64,000 nt of DNA from Tachypleus tridentatus (lineage: Eukaryota; Arthropoda; Merostomata; Xiphosura; Limulidae): assembly GCF_004210375.1 (NCBI RefSeq), contig NC_134831.1, positions 3,906,001 to 3,970,000 of the forward strand, read 5' to 3'. Below, in pieces: positions 40,701 to 48,951 of the stretch (its first letter is position 1; each line of letters opens with the position of its first letter). A program made the position numbers and the translations under genes. A model generated the notes under the pieces. The model saw only the letters and a list, made by a program, of their open reading frames with translations, was not told the DNA's origin and did no database searches.

Positions 40701-43137
40701 CAAATCTATAAACATTAAAATAACTCATAAATACTCAACATGAATGAAAAAAATCACAGTTTAGAAAATTCAAAGCATGTAAAGTTCCCATATAACCCTA
40801 AGTGCACAGGTGAGTGTCACAAGATACCTGCCATTACCTTTTACAGAACAATATTCTATATATGTATTTGACATCAAAATTAGCAACTATTCATTTTATC
40901 CTATACTGCTGCAGTCTTTCATATTTGAATAATAAACAGGGACTGTCAGCAGGCTAATGCTTATCTTGATTGTTTGATTACAAAACTGGACAATAAAGTT
41001 AATCTGTATTAACTGAATTGTACTGTTCTTCTGAGAACAAAATTTTGCTGTTTAAACTAAGAAATCTTCAGAGTGTACCACAAAATTATGTTGACTTTGC
41101 AGCCTCACAACATGTAGAAAGCAGTTCACCAAATGCAGTTCAGACATGAGTGAAGTTCTCAAAAGCAAACAAAGGTGCTCAGCTTGGTGAAATTAACCTG
41201 TTTTTTTGAAAAATAAAACTAAATCTACATATAAAGATAAAAAAGGACAAAGCAGCTCAGATACATCCTAGTAAGTACCAGCCAAGTTTACTAAAACTCT
41301 ATTTAAAAATGTATTATTGCATGTGCAGCATTACCAGTTAAAATTAAAGTATCACAATCATAGGAGATATGTATTTATTTCTTGGTAAAAGAACCAGTAA
41401 CAAGAACAAAACACTAGAAATCATATAAAACCTGATGTGGAGTTTAACAAGACCTCATAAACTAATTTAACAAGCACTTTTATGATTTAGTGTGATAGTG
41501 TCCATCAAACGTGAAGGACCAATTTTTTATTTTAAAGTTCTTGGCAGAAGAGAGTGCAATTCAGAGATACTGAAAAAAATTGTAGGTATGTATTTCTACA
41601 GTTCTAGATGTTAAGTAATACATAAATAGTTTGATGGAGAAAAGTGTCTGTTTTACATGGAGATCATTTTGAGCTCTCAACTTCTCAGAATCTCAGTCAG
41701 ACTGTCATTATCAATTCATCTCGAGTACAAATATTTTTATAACACACCTGGCTATTTGTATGCAACAAACTTGTACATTTCACTAAAAACTCATCATGTT
41801 TCATGTAGATAGACATAGCAAATTCAGAATTGTAGTCAACATTTCTTCTTCAATATGGGGTCCTTCCAATTAACTGACCCAGTACACATTCGGCTAAAAT
41901 TATGATCATAAATAGAAATAGAACAAATGTTAGTCTTTTACAATTCTAACAAATAATTTTACTCTCAAATATATTTACAGACAAAACATTTTACAGCACA
42001 GCAGTATTTTCCTAGCTGCTAGTCTGCCGATGTCCATCTCTGTAATACAAAAATTGATGTATAACTTTTATTAGAGCATGTAAACCTCTAAGTAAAATCT
42101 GTGTCTGTTTTATATAGTTTTATTTACAAGTACCAAAAATTATTACACTTTATAATATCCTCTTACACTTTATGTAGAATAAAACACAGCTTGTAAAATT
42201 AAAAAAAAAACAACTTACATACCAAATAATACTGTAAATTTTATTTTTATAATACTAATTTATATTCACAATAGTTATTCTTATTATAACCTTTAAAGTT
42301 ATAATTTATATTATCAATTTAGGGATTCATGGCATTTCACAACTTGTATTTTCCATGATGGAAACACTGAGGTTTAATACGTTGTGAACTACACACTGGA
42401 TAAAACTTTATTATTCTAATATTTATATATGTTATAAGCTGTCAATCCCATTGTTTCAGAGAGTGTTATTTCATAAATTCTCAAAGAAAGTCAGTAAAAT
42501 TTTGTAATTTAAATTTCAAGCATTGACTGCATATAGAAATCATAATACAACTACATACATTACAAGATGTAATAAATGCAAATACTTGGGTTCCTTCGTA
42601 CTCAAAACTACTAAAAGTACAAAAACATTATAACGTAAGAATTACAACACTGTTTATAATGTATTGAAGCCTGATACGTTTCTGTAACCCTTGGTTGCCT
42701 ACAGAAAGCAACAAAAGACAGCTAAAAGTTAAATACGACAGTTAACGTGAAAATTTACAATGACGCTGTAACACTTAACGGTTAGCTGTATCTTGACTGA
42801 AACTTACTGCCGGGTACCAGTAATACTAACAGTACTACTACTAACCTTCAACATTATTAATACAATAAAATATTAGTGATACAGCATTATTCAAAACTAA
42901 TAAGTATAGACTGTACCAGTATACGCAAAACTGTAGTATTAATTACTGTATAACAAACGTATCATACTAACAGAGATAAAACGTACTCTTAAATTAGAAA
43001 TAGTCTAATAATATTAAACTAATACGACAAGGACTCGGTGAAATCAGAAAAAAGGAACAATAAATTTGCTTACCTGGAACGTTTTTACCAGTATAACCTT
43101 CTGGCGTCATACCCAATACTGACCTTGCTATTTCCAT
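7602..43137 (-). CDS. SGSM3: SGSM3 orthologue: TBC-SH3-RUN small G protein signalling modulator 3 (19 coding exons)
   Basis: RabGAP-family modulator of small GTPases. Vertebrate SGSM3 (also RUTBC3 or CIP85) acts on membranes in Rab/Rap signalling and connexin turnover; that is family knowledge. The exons listed individually below join with matching phases to 2400 nt, 799 residues; human SGSM3 is about 750. Order: acidic N-terminal extension (about 22-60), conserved GPFSALT..MWPQ motif, WQ-linker, TBC domain (about 165-370) with R173xxxW177, the I212xxDxxR218 arginine finger and Y253CQ, then a basic linker, the SH3 domain (about 536-592, ALLDF, W570, [10 protein letters not shown]) and the RUN domain (about 597-790), ending KHHLFSWDL. 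All catalytic TBC motifs are intact, so it should be functional. The start has A at -3 and G at +4. One junction (exons 10/11) has an alternative reading. Upstream untranslated exons are not identified. Confidence 0.93.
8926..9048 (-). CDS. SGSM3: SGSM3 exon 18
   Basis: Acceptor ttttttacag, donor gtaagt, phase 2 out. Encodes [20 protein letters not shown] then [20 protein letters not shown], the best-conserved part of the RUN domain. Confidence 0.92.
10029..10114 (-). CDS. SGSM3: SGSM3 exon 17
   Basis: Acceptor tttctttcag, donor gtaagt. Encodes [20 protein letters not shown] and RSLICIGL of the RUN domain. Confidence 0.92.
10829..10877 (-). CDS. SGSM3: SGSM3 exon 16 (49 nt)
   Basis: Short exon with acceptor ttccaatcctag and donor gtaagt. 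Encodes [16 protein letters not shown], matching the RUN region of SGSM3. Confidence 0.9.
12419..12489 (-). CDS. SGSM3: SGSM3 exon 15
   Basis: Acceptor gatacttag, donor gtagga. Encodes [20 protein letters not shown] then KTF, in the RUN domain. The polypyrimidine tract is weak, but phase and homology fix the exon. Confidence 0.85.
13925..14018 (-). CDS. SGSM3: SGSM3 exon 14
   Basis: Acceptor ttttgcacag, donor gtaata. Encodes [20 protein letters not shown] then [11 protein letters not shown] of the RUN domain. Confidence 0.9.
14683..14930 (-). repeat. Eroded copy of tRNA-headed SINE family A
   Basis: Recognisable family words in order: acacaaaactac...ggctatctgtac...agcc, then gaatagtgggattt...tcacacttataatgc, then the tRNA-like end. 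Many substitutions and gaps make this an old insertion. Confidence 0.45.
15358..15416 (-). CDS. SGSM3: SGSM3 exon 13
   Basis: Acceptor tattttttcag, donor gtaagt, phase 2 out. Encodes [19 protein letters not shown], the start of the RUN domain. Confidence 0.92.
15417..16882. other. SGSM3 intron 12, part right of exon 13
   Basis: No exon or clear repeat seen. A 91-codon open frame at 16209-16484 on the plus strand has no recognisable domain or splice context. Confidence 0.4.
16883..17430 (-). repeat. LINE 3' UTR and tail
   Basis: Non-coding 3' end of the LINE. Its terminal segment on the plus strand, ggcacaaagcagctaggcta then tctgcactaaacgtccg, resembles the tail of the SINEs in this window. A second copy of this 3' region, without the rest, lies at 43540-43770. Confidence 0.7.
17430..17900 (-). pseudogene. LINE RNase H region, decayed
   Basis: With frame changes the minus strand reads [20 protein letters not shown] (the ribonuclease H signature around GHxGIxGNxxAD), then [18 protein letters not shown], as in the C-terminal tails of I-type elements. Stops and frameshifts interrupt it. Confidence 0.75.
18000..18520 (-). pseudogene. LINE reverse transcriptase, C-terminal part only
   Basis: Encodes [20 protein letters not shown] and, after stops, [20 protein letters not shown], then [20 protein letters not shown]. These are thumb/connection sequences of I-type reverse transcriptases. 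The catalytic palm upstream is missing. At least two TGA codons replace probable CGA codons. Confidence 0.75.
18521..19465 (-). pseudogene. LINE apurinic-type endonuclease domain
   Basis: ORF2 begins [19 protein letters not shown] (catalytic Asn region), [14 protein letters not shown] (catalytic Glu), and later [20 protein letters not shown] (the catalytic GDFN motif). It continues to the linker [20 protein letters not shown] typical of I-type elements. The region is largely open but has stops near its end. Confidence 0.85.
19460..20704 (-). pseudogene. LINE ORF1 (gag-like, zinc knuckle), frameshifted
   Basis: The start [20 protein letters not shown] at 20704 is followed, with frame breaks, by [15 protein letters not shown] and a cysteine-rich stretch ending [20 protein letters not shown]. 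That layout is the nucleic-acid-binding ORF1 of I-type elements. The C-terminal part (19538-19984) is open. It overlaps or abuts ORF2 near 19460. Confidence 0.75.
21538..21642 (-). CDS. SGSM3: SGSM3 exon 12
   Basis: Acceptor ctacatgtag by phase and homology (a weak site; the preceding trace is ttaacatgtag), donor gtaaat. Encodes [20 protein letters not shown] then [15 protein letters not shown], the C-terminal half of the SH3 domain, including the ligand-binding W and the [10 protein letters not shown] strand. Confidence 0.92.
22751..22991 (-). mobile_element. SINE family A, full-length
   Basis: On the plus strand it runs from the tail (tttgtttgttttgaatttca) through the body (agactagagggaaggcagct, atagtgggattgaccatcac) to the tRNA-like head, so the element reads on the minus strand. 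The head keeps a degenerate B box (gggaatcaaaccc in reverse). Confidence 0.85.
23274..24869. mobile_element. Putative non-autonomous piggyBac-like element flanked by TTAA
   Basis: A TTAA at 23274 is followed by CCCTTTCACTATG. At the other end the reverse complement reads CCCTTTTACTATG and then TTAA (24866-24869). TTAA target sites and CCC-starting terminal repeats are hallmarks of piggyBac elements. The roughly 1.6 kb interior has no transposase frame. The match spans only about 13 bases with one mismatch, so chance pairing is possible. Confidence 0.5.
25187..25329 (-). CDS. SGSM3: SGSM3 exon 11
   Basis: Donor gtaagt. Acceptor taken as ttatagcag so that the codon split with exon 10 gives Asp of [13 protein letters not shown]. Encodes the basic SRSRRRRAK stretch and the first SH3 strands ([19 protein letters not shown]). A second AG three bases upstream is possible but would not keep the frame with the exon 10 donor chosen here. Confidence 0.88.
25971..26216 (-). mobile_element. SINE family A, diverged
   Basis: Tail, body (aaatagtgggattaaccatc) and tRNA-like head (ccttaaccacctggtcatcc) are all present with many substitutions. It lies in SGSM3 intron 10, same orientation as the gene. Confidence 0.8.
26406..26595 (-). CDS. SGSM3: SGSM3 exon 10
   Basis: Acceptor tctactgacag. Encodes [20 protein letters not shown], then [20 protein letters not shown] and [20 protein letters not shown]. Two donors overlap: gtaggt at 26409 and gttttc at 26405. 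Only the latter, giving KVV then Asp, keeps the reading frame into exon 11, so I chose it. An unseen micro-exon is the alternative. Confidence 0.85.
27281..27543 (-). mobile_element. SINE family A, strongly diverged
   Basis: Body words (catcaccacccactgctaac, aaatagtgagattgacaatc) and a tRNA-like end (attacctggtcataccaggc) identify it. It lies in SGSM3 intron 9. Confidence 0.75.
28262..28489 (-). CDS. SGSM3: SGSM3 exon 9
   Basis: Acceptor gaacgttacag, donor gtagta. Encodes [20 protein letters not shown], an acidic helix, then [20 protein letters not shown]; the (T)RRKHLAYL(M/I)ADQG block is diagnostic for SGSM3. It links the TBC domain to the SH3 domain. Confidence 0.92.
30146..30316. mobile_element. 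Tigger/pogo-like MITE flanked by TA
   Basis: Terminal inverted repeats CAGTGGAATCCCCTAAAGCA and, in reverse from the right end, CAGTGGAACTTCTCTAAGCA, each continuing GCCACC, with TA on both sides. A third copy of the terminus (...gaggggttccactg, ending 30214 and followed by ta) lies inside, so a 69-bp sub-element is nested at the left. No coding capacity. It lies in SGSM3 intron 8. Confidence 0.7.
30826..30971 (-). CDS. SGSM3: SGSM3 exon 8
   Basis: Acceptor gtttaacag, donor gtgagg. Encodes [20 protein letters not shown] then [20 protein letters not shown], the C-terminal half of the TBC domain with its typical WDLFF helix. Confidence 0.92.
31333..32496 (+). mobile_element. Dead Tc1-like DNA transposon
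   Basis: Inverted termini tatactcttcaaaaaaagaa (left) and, reversed, tatacttttcaaaacaagaa (right) continue as (a/c)gcaaaagg, bounded by TA-rich sequence as expected for TA insertion. It lies in SGSM3 intron 7, opposite to the gene. About 1.16 kb remain, shorter than a typical intact element of about 1.5 kb or more, because part of the transposase gene is missing. Confidence 0.88.
31645..32323 (+). pseudogene. Tc1-like transposase remnant
   Basis: The N-terminal paired-like helix-turn-helix reads [20 protein letters not shown], and further on [15 protein letters not shown]. The frame then breaks near 31960 and resumes as [16 protein letters not shown], so the middle of the catalytic domain with the first Asp (DESxF block) is gone. 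The rest is well preserved: [13 protein letters not shown] (second Asp) and [20 protein letters not shown]. In this family the residue after NPI is the catalytic Glu; here codon 32128-32130 is AAA (Lys). The protein ends GGHTLY. Non-functional twice over. Confidence 0.88.
32851..33046 (-). CDS. SGSM3: SGSM3 exon 7
   Basis: Acceptor ttttatcacag, donor gtcagc. Encodes [20 protein letters not shown], then [20 protein letters not shown] and [13 protein letters not shown], the central TBC domain. Confidence 0.92.
34091..34275. repeat. 47-bp tandem repeat, about 4 copies
   Basis: agttaaac(c/t)(a/g)tgga recurs at 34091, 34138, 34185 and (diverged) 34233, with ctagtat..tgtcaataatct inside each unit. 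The last copy runs up to the donor side of SGSM3 exon 6. Confidence 0.8.
34284..34418 (-). CDS. SGSM3: SGSM3 exon 6
   Basis: Acceptor acttttgcag, donor gtaagt. Begins [20 protein letters not shown], completing the arginine-finger motif IxxDxxR with exon 5, and ends [15 protein letters not shown] with the YxQ glutamine finger. Confidence 0.93.
35555..35749 (-). CDS. SGSM3: SGSM3 exon 5
   Basis: Acceptor tattgttgtag, donor gtatat. Encodes [20 protein letters not shown], then [20 protein letters not shown] and SKQIEK, the N-terminal TBC domain with the RxxxW motif. Confidence 0.93.
36922..37052 (-). CDS. SGSM3: SGSM3 exon 4
   Basis: Acceptor cacaaccag. Donor gtgggt chosen because it gives DLTWDR joined to VKAHLPR. Encodes [20 protein letters not shown] then [20 protein letters not shown]. Confidence 0.88.
37123..37221. repeat. 33-bp tandem repeat, 3 copies
   Basis: Units of the type aatcata(t)aacagtttactgg with tgcatgtaca. It lies in SGSM3 intron 3, about 70 bp upstream of exon 4. Confidence 0.7.
37999..38065 (-). CDS. SGSM3: SGSM3 exon 3
   Basis: Acceptor ttatattttgcag, donor gtaata. Encodes [20 protein letters not shown], including the DEFGFRV motif found in vertebrate SGSM3. Confidence 0.9.
40140..40410 (-). mobile_element. CR1-like LINE fragment
   Basis: With stops and shifts, the minus strand encodes [27 protein letters not shown] and [11 protein letters not shown]. This is the end of the reverse transcriptase of CR1/L2-type elements (compare RRATRIVPEIKGLSYEGRL at 51.6 kb). 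It abuts SGSM3 exon 2's downstream intron. Confidence 0.6.
40473..40657 (-). CDS. SGSM3: SGSM3 exon 2
   Basis: Acceptor gtcattgcag, donor gtacat. Encodes an acidic segment ([18 protein letters not shown]), then [20 protein letters not shown], where GPFSALT and WPQ align with the very N-terminus of the vertebrate protein. The sequence before that is an extension relative to human SGSM3. Confidence 0.88.
40658..43073 (-). other. SGSM3 intron 1
   Basis: AT-rich. No exon or repeat recognised. Confidence 0.5.
43074..43137 (-). CDS. SGSM3: SGSM3 exon 1 (first coding exon)
   Basis: ATG at 43137 in a favourable context (A at -3, G at +4). Encodes [20 protein letters not shown], then a gtaagc donor. 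The frame is also open upstream, so a further upstream start cannot be fully excluded. Two acceptor-like AGs (ttattttctag and ataattttag) lie 10-35 bp upstream, which suggests a preceding untranslated exon. Confidence 0.75.
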
Positions 43138-43539
43138 TATCGCTATAACTAAAATTATATATATGACTAGAAAATAAAGTATGAAAACTTAATAATTGGT
43201 TTACAAATTTAAGAACTATTACAGTCAAAAACCATATGTCACTTCCCTCTGCCCTTTCCCGATTCCAAAGTTTAACCACCAGATCGCATTAAGAGAGATC
43301 TGGTATAAGGGACCATGTATTTATTAATGTTTTTAATTAAAAAAATTTAAAAGAAGCAGAACTATTCCAAAAATTAGTTTATCCTTTTTTGTAATCCACA
43401 TCTCCGTGTACACGAAAGCTTAACACGTTGTCGGTTTATGCTAACTATTGTAAAAATTAGTTCACTCTCTTTTATATTTGCAAACTGTGTAAGTACACTT
43501 TATTAAACAGCAACGACTCTGGTAAGAAAAGGTTGCTGG
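43138..43539 (-). promoter_or_regulatory. Probable 5' UTR and promoter side of SGSM3
   Basis: Position only: it is immediately upstream of the first coding exon, before a LINE-derived segment. No TATA box, initiator or CpG island stands out. Confidence 0.3.
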
Positions 43540-43770
43540 GCGTTCTATGCTGCAAAGCAACTAAGCTATTTACGCTAAATAACCAGTATAACAGAAAAGT
43601 AAGATCCTATAAAATGTGAAAATAAATCGAGTTAAAACTAATTAATGTCCGAAAGGTAGCTAAAAGACTTAAATAGAATTATAAAGGTCAATGGTTTGTA
43701 AAATTTTTAAAATACAACTAAGTTAGACAGTGTTACCATCACAAATGACATTGTCAAACGTCATACATAA
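43540..43770 (-). mobile_element. LINE 3'-end fragment, same family as the 16.9-kb element
   Basis: It shares words in the same order with 16910-17380: gc(a)aagcaactaagctattt, cgctaaat, then much later acagtgttaccatcacaaatgacattgtc (compare acattaccatcaccaataacattgtc). This is a 5'-truncated, diverged copy. Confidence 0.65.
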
Positions 43771-44212
43771 AACCAAAGAGAAAAGCTAATTTTTTCACTA
43801 TGAACTCAAATATATAACCAATCATCAGTACAGTAGAAAGATTTGGCAGCCCTTGTTGCTTGCATATCGTTTATGTAGTTAAAATGAATCCTGACAGAAA
43901 TGGCCAACTCATTTGATTGGCAGGTCATGAGACTCAAAGGAAAAAACAAACAAACAAACAAAGCAGGTTGCCCGGAAGAAACAGATAACACTAATAAAAG
44001 ATACACTTGCAATGTTATATAAATACAACAGGAAAAACCAGAAAAGTTGTCTATTTTATTCCTGTCAAAAGCTAGCCTAAAAACCTTGCCAGAAGAATCA
44101 CAGAAACTAAAAACAAAATTGTTGTAGACTACCTGGAAGTCGGAGGGATAAGATAGACTTTGTGGGATAACATAATTTTTTAAAATAAAAACTTCAACAT
44201 GCACAGTACTTG
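43771..44212. other. Intergenic, unassigned
   Basis: A 167-codon minus-strand frame (43806-44309) covers this stretch but runs into a SINE tail and shows no domain. I do not treat it as a gene. It could be more LINE-derived sequence. Confidence 0.3.
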
Positions 44213-44283
44213 TTTGTTTAATGTATTCACACAAAGCTACTAAGGAGATATTTGCACTAACCGTCCCTAATTTAAATTGATTG
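44213..44283 (-). mobile_element. SINE tail fragment, family A
   Basis: tgtttgtttaatgtattcac, then acaaagctactaaggagata and ctaaccgtccctaattta: only the 3' third of the SINE remains. Confidence 0.65.
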
Positions 44284-44434
44284 ATTAAAGAAAAAGTACT
44301 TACCGTCAACTCTTAGGATAATGCAATGAAATAGTAGAATTTGAACATTACTCTATATTCACTATTCCAAAGTGAGGGTTATGTTTAATCAGCGCGGGAT
44401 CAATCCATGAACTTTTAGGTTCACAGTCAGAGTC

Positions 44435-44490
44435 ACTCCGGTGGACTCAGCAGATGGTCCCAAGAGGATTGCTATAATAAAACACACACA
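44435..44490 (+). mobile_element. SINE family B tail fragment
   Basis: ccggtggactcagcagatgg, then ttgctataataaaacacaca: the end of the second tRNA-SINE type, shared with 48.05-48.1 kb. Confidence 0.5.
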
Positions 44491-44866
44491 GAGAGAGTCA
44501 CTCAACACTAAGCCTTATTCCGCTCTAGATATTATTAGTATCTGTGCATAAGTTGTGTAAAATTATATTTTATATTGCAGTAAATATAAACCTATTACAC
44601 ATTGAAAAAATATATAACGCCTACATTAAATTCAGTGATCTGTTTAAAATCTTAAAATTCTTGATTCAAACCTTCAGAAAAAAATATATTTATGTTACTC
44701 TAAATAAAAATAATTATTTTGTAATCAGCTTCGTCTGTAAACTAAATCTTTATGATGATTTAAAACTTTAAGTAATGTATCTTGAATTGTATATTTGTGA
44801 CAGACTTATTAAACATAGGAAAGAGAATAGTCTAAAATACATAAAAACTATATCTTTACACTTTTG
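44491..44866. other. Intergenic, nothing recognised
   Basis: AT-rich. No gene or repeat signal seen. Confidence 0.4.
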
Positions 44867-44978
44867 TCCCCCTACTGGTACAGCAAGAGGTCTACGGATT
44901 TACAACGCTTGAAACCGAGTTTTGATACCCGTGAGGGGCAGAGCACAAATATCTTTGTGCTTAACAATAAAACAAATC
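44867..44978 (+). mobile_element. SINE family B (second tRNA-derived family)
   Basis: The tRNA-like head (cctactggtacagcaagagg, gagttttgatacccgtgag) is followed by the short tail ggcagagcacaaatatcttt, gtgcttaaca. About 110 bp with almost no body, unlike family A. Confidence 0.75.
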
Positions 44979-44994
44979 CAACTTTCTAATTGTT

Positions 44995-45118
44995 GTTGTT
45001 TTGAATTAAGCACAAAGCTACTCAATGGGCTACCTGTGCTCTGCCCACCAAGGAGATCGAAATGCGGTTTACCGTGTTGTAAAGCCGCAGACTTACCGCT
45101 AAGCCACTGGGGGGCACA
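44995..45118 (-). mobile_element. SINE family B with target-site duplication
   Basis: Tail (ttgaattaagcacaaagcta, ctcaatgggctacctgtgct) then tRNA-like head (ccgctaagccactggggggc) on the plus strand, so it reads minus. The 12-base tttctaattgtt stands on both sides (44983-44994 and 45119-45130), a clean target-site duplication that fixes the limits. Confidence 0.85.
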
Positions 45119-45349
45119 TTTCTAATTGTTTGTTTTGAATTAAAAAATCAAGGCTCTTGCAGTTGACACATGCGTGGGTAAAGTAGTAAACGAATGCAAA
45201 GATTTCATATCTTCTTTAAAAAAAGAAATTTAAATTGGAGAAATTTCAAATTTTTTATATTAGTCTTCACAATATTTTATTAAAATATTGTCTGTTCTTT
45301 AAGCAGAGATTATAATTATTATTATCTGTGGGTCCTAATGTTACATAAT

Positions 45350-45530
45350 ATATCACACCAAATATACTAGCCCCTTCAGCCATGAGGATGTTATAATTTG
45401 ACGGTCAATTTCACTGTTCGTTGATAAAAGAGTAATCCAAGAGTTGGCGGTTGGTGGTGATGATTAGTTGCCTTCTCTTTAGTCTTACAGATAGCCCTCG
45501 AGTAACTTTGCGCGAAATTTAAAACAAACC
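45350..45530 (+). mobile_element. SINE family A, head-truncated
   Basis: Body and tail (ttgataaaagagtaatccaa, gagttggcggttggtggtga, agatagccctcgagtaactt) without the tRNA-like head. Confidence 0.8.
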
Positions 45531-45548
45531 GGAACTGAAAGTACAAAT

Positions 45549-45634
45549 CGCCACCCAGTAGCACAATGGAATGTCTGCGAACGTACAATGCTGGAAAGCG
45601 GATTTCGATATCCTGTGCAACTTTGTGCTTAACC
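45549..45634 (+). mobile_element. SINE family B, short copy
   Basis: cacccagtagcacaatggaa, gcggatttcgatatcctgtg, caactttgtgcttaacc. Confidence 0.65.
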
Positions 45635-46689
45635 TCTAATAAGTAAACAGTACAAAGCGCCAGTTTCGGTTTGTGTTTCAGTGAACGTTTCTGAAGAAAG
45701 TATAAAGCGAATGGTTGAGAAGATGTTTAATTAAATAAAAACAACAAGATGGTATTGTAAGATCATTTATTTCTATTTTTAATCAACTTTACAACACTAA
45801 TATATCACACAGTGTTGTAAGCAGAGCTACTTTATATGTATGTTTATGTTTAGGAAATAGTAATGTGTCATACTGTATTGTAGATATAACTGTTTTACAG
45901 TTTCGTTTTAGCTTGATACAATTAATATGGCATAATTGTTTGTAATCAGAAATAATTCATAAATATAAAACATAAAAGTAAAAGTTTTGATAATTTTAAT
46001 ATGTATTATATATATATATATATATAATAAAATTAAACATGCTTTTTAATATTCACATTGAAGAGATGAGTGCGTAAAATTGTGTATTTCTTATTCAAAT
46101 TATGTTATTTATAGATTTATTTATATCAATTATTTTATTTTGTAATTACATGTAGTGCATTTTCAAGTAACTTTCTAGGTTGATTTCGTTTGAGTTTGTA
46201 TTAATTTAAAAGTAACGAATACTATCATGAAAACATTTAAACTGAATCGTTTAGGTTTAACTTAACTATTCTTCTCTCGTGTTCATTTCCATGTGTATTT
46301 AACAAAAGACATTATACAAGCTAAACATAAAAGCGAGTTTATTTGGTTACCTTCGAAGAATGAATGATCACATCTCGAGTTTAGACAAAAAATATTAATA
46401 AACATGAGTGGTAACACAGAAAGTATAAATACTGCAGACGACATCCTGGTTTAAAAATGCATCTCAATTGAGGGCATAGTTGTGCTTTTGACAACTAAAG
46501 AATATTTTCCATGATGCGGTAAGATTGTGTAAACTAAACATTTAGGTACTTAATATGTCGAAAACTTACTAGTATTGTTTTTCAAAAAATTATAAATTAT
46601 TTGGTAATTCAGATATAGTAAAGCCATTTTCCATAGTATGTTAATTTCATTAAAAAATTAGGATAGAAAAATATATAGTTTACATATTT
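45635..46689. other. Intergenic, nothing but a (TA)n run
   Basis: AT-rich, with a TA dinucleotide run at about 46006-46027. No exon seen on either strand. Confidence 0.4.
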
Positions 46690-46700
46690 ATCATGAAAGA

Positions 46701-46968
46701 TTTGTTTGGAAATTTCGCACAAAGCTACTCGAGGGCTATCTGTGCTAGCCGTCCCTAATTTAGCAGTGTAAGACTAGAGAGAAGGCATCTAGTCATCACC
46801 ACCCACCGCCAACTTTTGAGCTACTCTTTACCAACGAATAGTGGGATTGACCGTCACATTATACACCCCCACGGCTGGGAGGGCGAGCATGTTTAGCGTG
46901 ACGCGGGCGCGAACCCGCGACCCTCGGATTACAAATCGCACGCCTTACGCGCTAGGCCATGCCGGGCC
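46701..46968 (-). mobile_element. SINE family A, full-length, with target-site duplication
   Basis: One of the best-preserved copies. Body gaatagtgggattgaccgtc; head reading in reverse gcccggcatggcctagcgcg, with the B box nearby. An 11-base atcatgaaaga flanks it on both sides (46690-46700 and 46969-46979). The head resembles a tRNA with a CGT/TGT-type anticodon loop; which tRNA it came from is not certain. Confidence 0.92.
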
Positions 46969-47214
46969 ATCATGAAAGAACAACATTACTGTTTCTTCTT
47001 GTATATTATTTACACTAGACATGAAGTTTACACTTGTAAATTGCTGTAAGTAACTTGCTGTAGTAGGTATCACGTAAAGTACTCATGTTAAGTCTAATTA
47101 CAGCATAAACGTAGAAGCGAACCTCAAAGTGGAGTGGGGTGGTGGTGAAGTGTACGCTCAGACGCTCGTGGGAAGGGGCGAACCTTTTCCAGAATATTTG
47201 TATTTTTTGATGCT

Positions 47215-47249
<35 letters not shown>

Positions 47250-47300
47250 ATTTAGTGTGATTTGTTTGTGCTTTAAGGTTGTATTTAAATAATTTAAGGT
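46969..47300. other. Intergenic with (TA)n microsatellite
   Basis: A TA run at about 47217-47246. Otherwise nothing recognised. Confidence 0.5.
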
Positions 47301-47558
47301 TTTGTTTGATTTGATTTGAATTTCACGCAAAACTACACGAGGGCAGGCTACATGCGCTAGCCGTCCCTAATTTAGCAGTGTAAGATAACATGGAAGCCAG
47401 CTAGTTATCACCAACAACTCTTGGGCTGCTCTTTTACTAATGAATAATGACATTTACCGTAACATTGTGAACGGCTGAAAGGGCGAGTATGTTTGATGGA
47501 ACGGGGATTTGAATCCACGACCCCAAGATGGTAAATCAAGCGTCCTCACCACCAGACC
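47301..47558 (-). mobile_element. SINE family A
   Basis: Tail, body and tRNA-like head (acggggatttgaatccacga) are present. The outermost head is lost. Confidence 0.85.
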
Positions 47559-47988
47559 AAATATTAATGGTAACTGCCTTTCCACAGGCCGCTGGAGACA
47601 GCGAAAGGCAGAAGGAGTTGAGAAGTTATTGGCTCAAGCACTCAACTTTCTACCCTTAAAACCATTTTCCTTTTTTTTTTTTTTTAGTTGCTGGTTGGTT
47701 TGACATTGATGTCTGAATTTTGTCCAACAGATGGAATATTCCCACAGCATGTTTGGGTGCCATGATCATAAACATTATTCGTTATGAGTTTTAAAGATAA
47801 CAACAATAACTGCTAATAGGAAAATTAATTCTGATTTTTAAGCCTCTCTAATATTTTTGATTTATATAATATTCATTAATATCCGTTGTTTCATAGTGCT
47901 GTTTAAAAATTGCCTATTTATAATTAATGTATTTTATAGCTTTAGAACTGTTTATTTATCTATATAGATAGATGAAGACATATATAAT
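47559..47988. other. Intergenic, nothing recognised
   Basis: No gene or clear repeat. A T-run at 47671-47685. Confidence 0.4.
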
Positions 47989-48106
47989 GTCTCCCGCTGG
48001 TACAGCGGTAAGTCTGCAGATTTACAACGATAAAATCAACGCTTAGATTACCCTCGGTGGACTCAGCAGATAACCCGATGTAGCTTTGCTATAAGAAAAC
48101 ACACAG
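47989..48106 (+). mobile_element. SINE family B, tail variant
   Basis: cccgctggtacagcggtaag, tctgcagatttacaacgata, ending ggtggactcagcagataacc, tagctttgctataagaaaac. The tail differs from other family B copies but still has agctttg. Confidence 0.7.
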
Positions 48107-48732
48107 ATATATATATATATATAAAACATTTCATATAATTTACTATATAAAATTTAATTTTATTACTTTCTGAACAGTTGAAGCTACAAACTCTTTTTAA
48201 CATGATGAAATTTAGGTATAGCGTTTTAAAAAGTGCTAGCCAACAGAACTGATATCGAAGTGTAATATCATGATATGCTATAGTGATATTTTTCGTAAAT
48301 TACTTTACATGTACGTATGGCCTTGCTGAGGAAAATATATTCTACCTTGAAGTTCTCAAATGAAGCTAAAAACTCAAAACTAGCTGTAATTGCTATAGAA
48401 ACGTGTGTCGTCAGCTCTGACGGATACATTGGAAACTGCTAAAAGATACAGTATATCATTTCGTTCCTCGTAAAAGTGTAAGAGTAACACATTGTCCAGT
48501 CTCTTCTGTGTAATGAGCATACCTTCTCTACTGTATTTTTTAACCTGTGGGGACACCGACCCCAATAGCTTCCCATTTATCCCGCTTGGACGCTTATGTA
48601 CAGTACATTAGTATGATAACCATTGGTTATGTGTTGTGCATTGTGCAACCACTTGGATAACTACATGTTACCAGTTAGCACACTAGTATTTTCGAAGTAT
48701 AGCAATATTTACTGTTTTATTTTAATTTTTAA
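48107..48732. other. Intergenic, nothing recognised
   Basis: No coding or RNA signal recognised. Confidence 0.4.
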
Positions 48733-48951
48733 GGGTTCGGATCCCCGTCCCACCAAATATGCTTGCCCTTTCAGCCGTAGGGGCGTTATAATGTCACAAT
48801 CAATCCCGCTATTCGGTGATAAAAGAGTAGCCCAAGAGTTGGCGGGTGGGTGGTGATGTATGGCTGCCTTTTCTCTAGTCTTTTACTGCTCAATAAGGGA
48901 CGACTAGCGCAGACAGCCCTCGTGTAGCTTTGCACGAAATTCAAACCAAAC
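48733..48951 (+). mobile_element. SINE family A, head partly lost
   Basis: B-box side gggttcggatccccgtccca, body caatcccgctattcggtgat, tail agacagccctcgtgtagctt, tgcacgaaattcaaaccaaa. Confidence 0.88.

Noticed and set aside
43806..44309. 167-codon open frame on the minus strand
   Set aside because: Its first codons derive from a SINE tail fragment, it has no recognisable domain and no splice context, and it lies in repeat-rich intergenic DNA.
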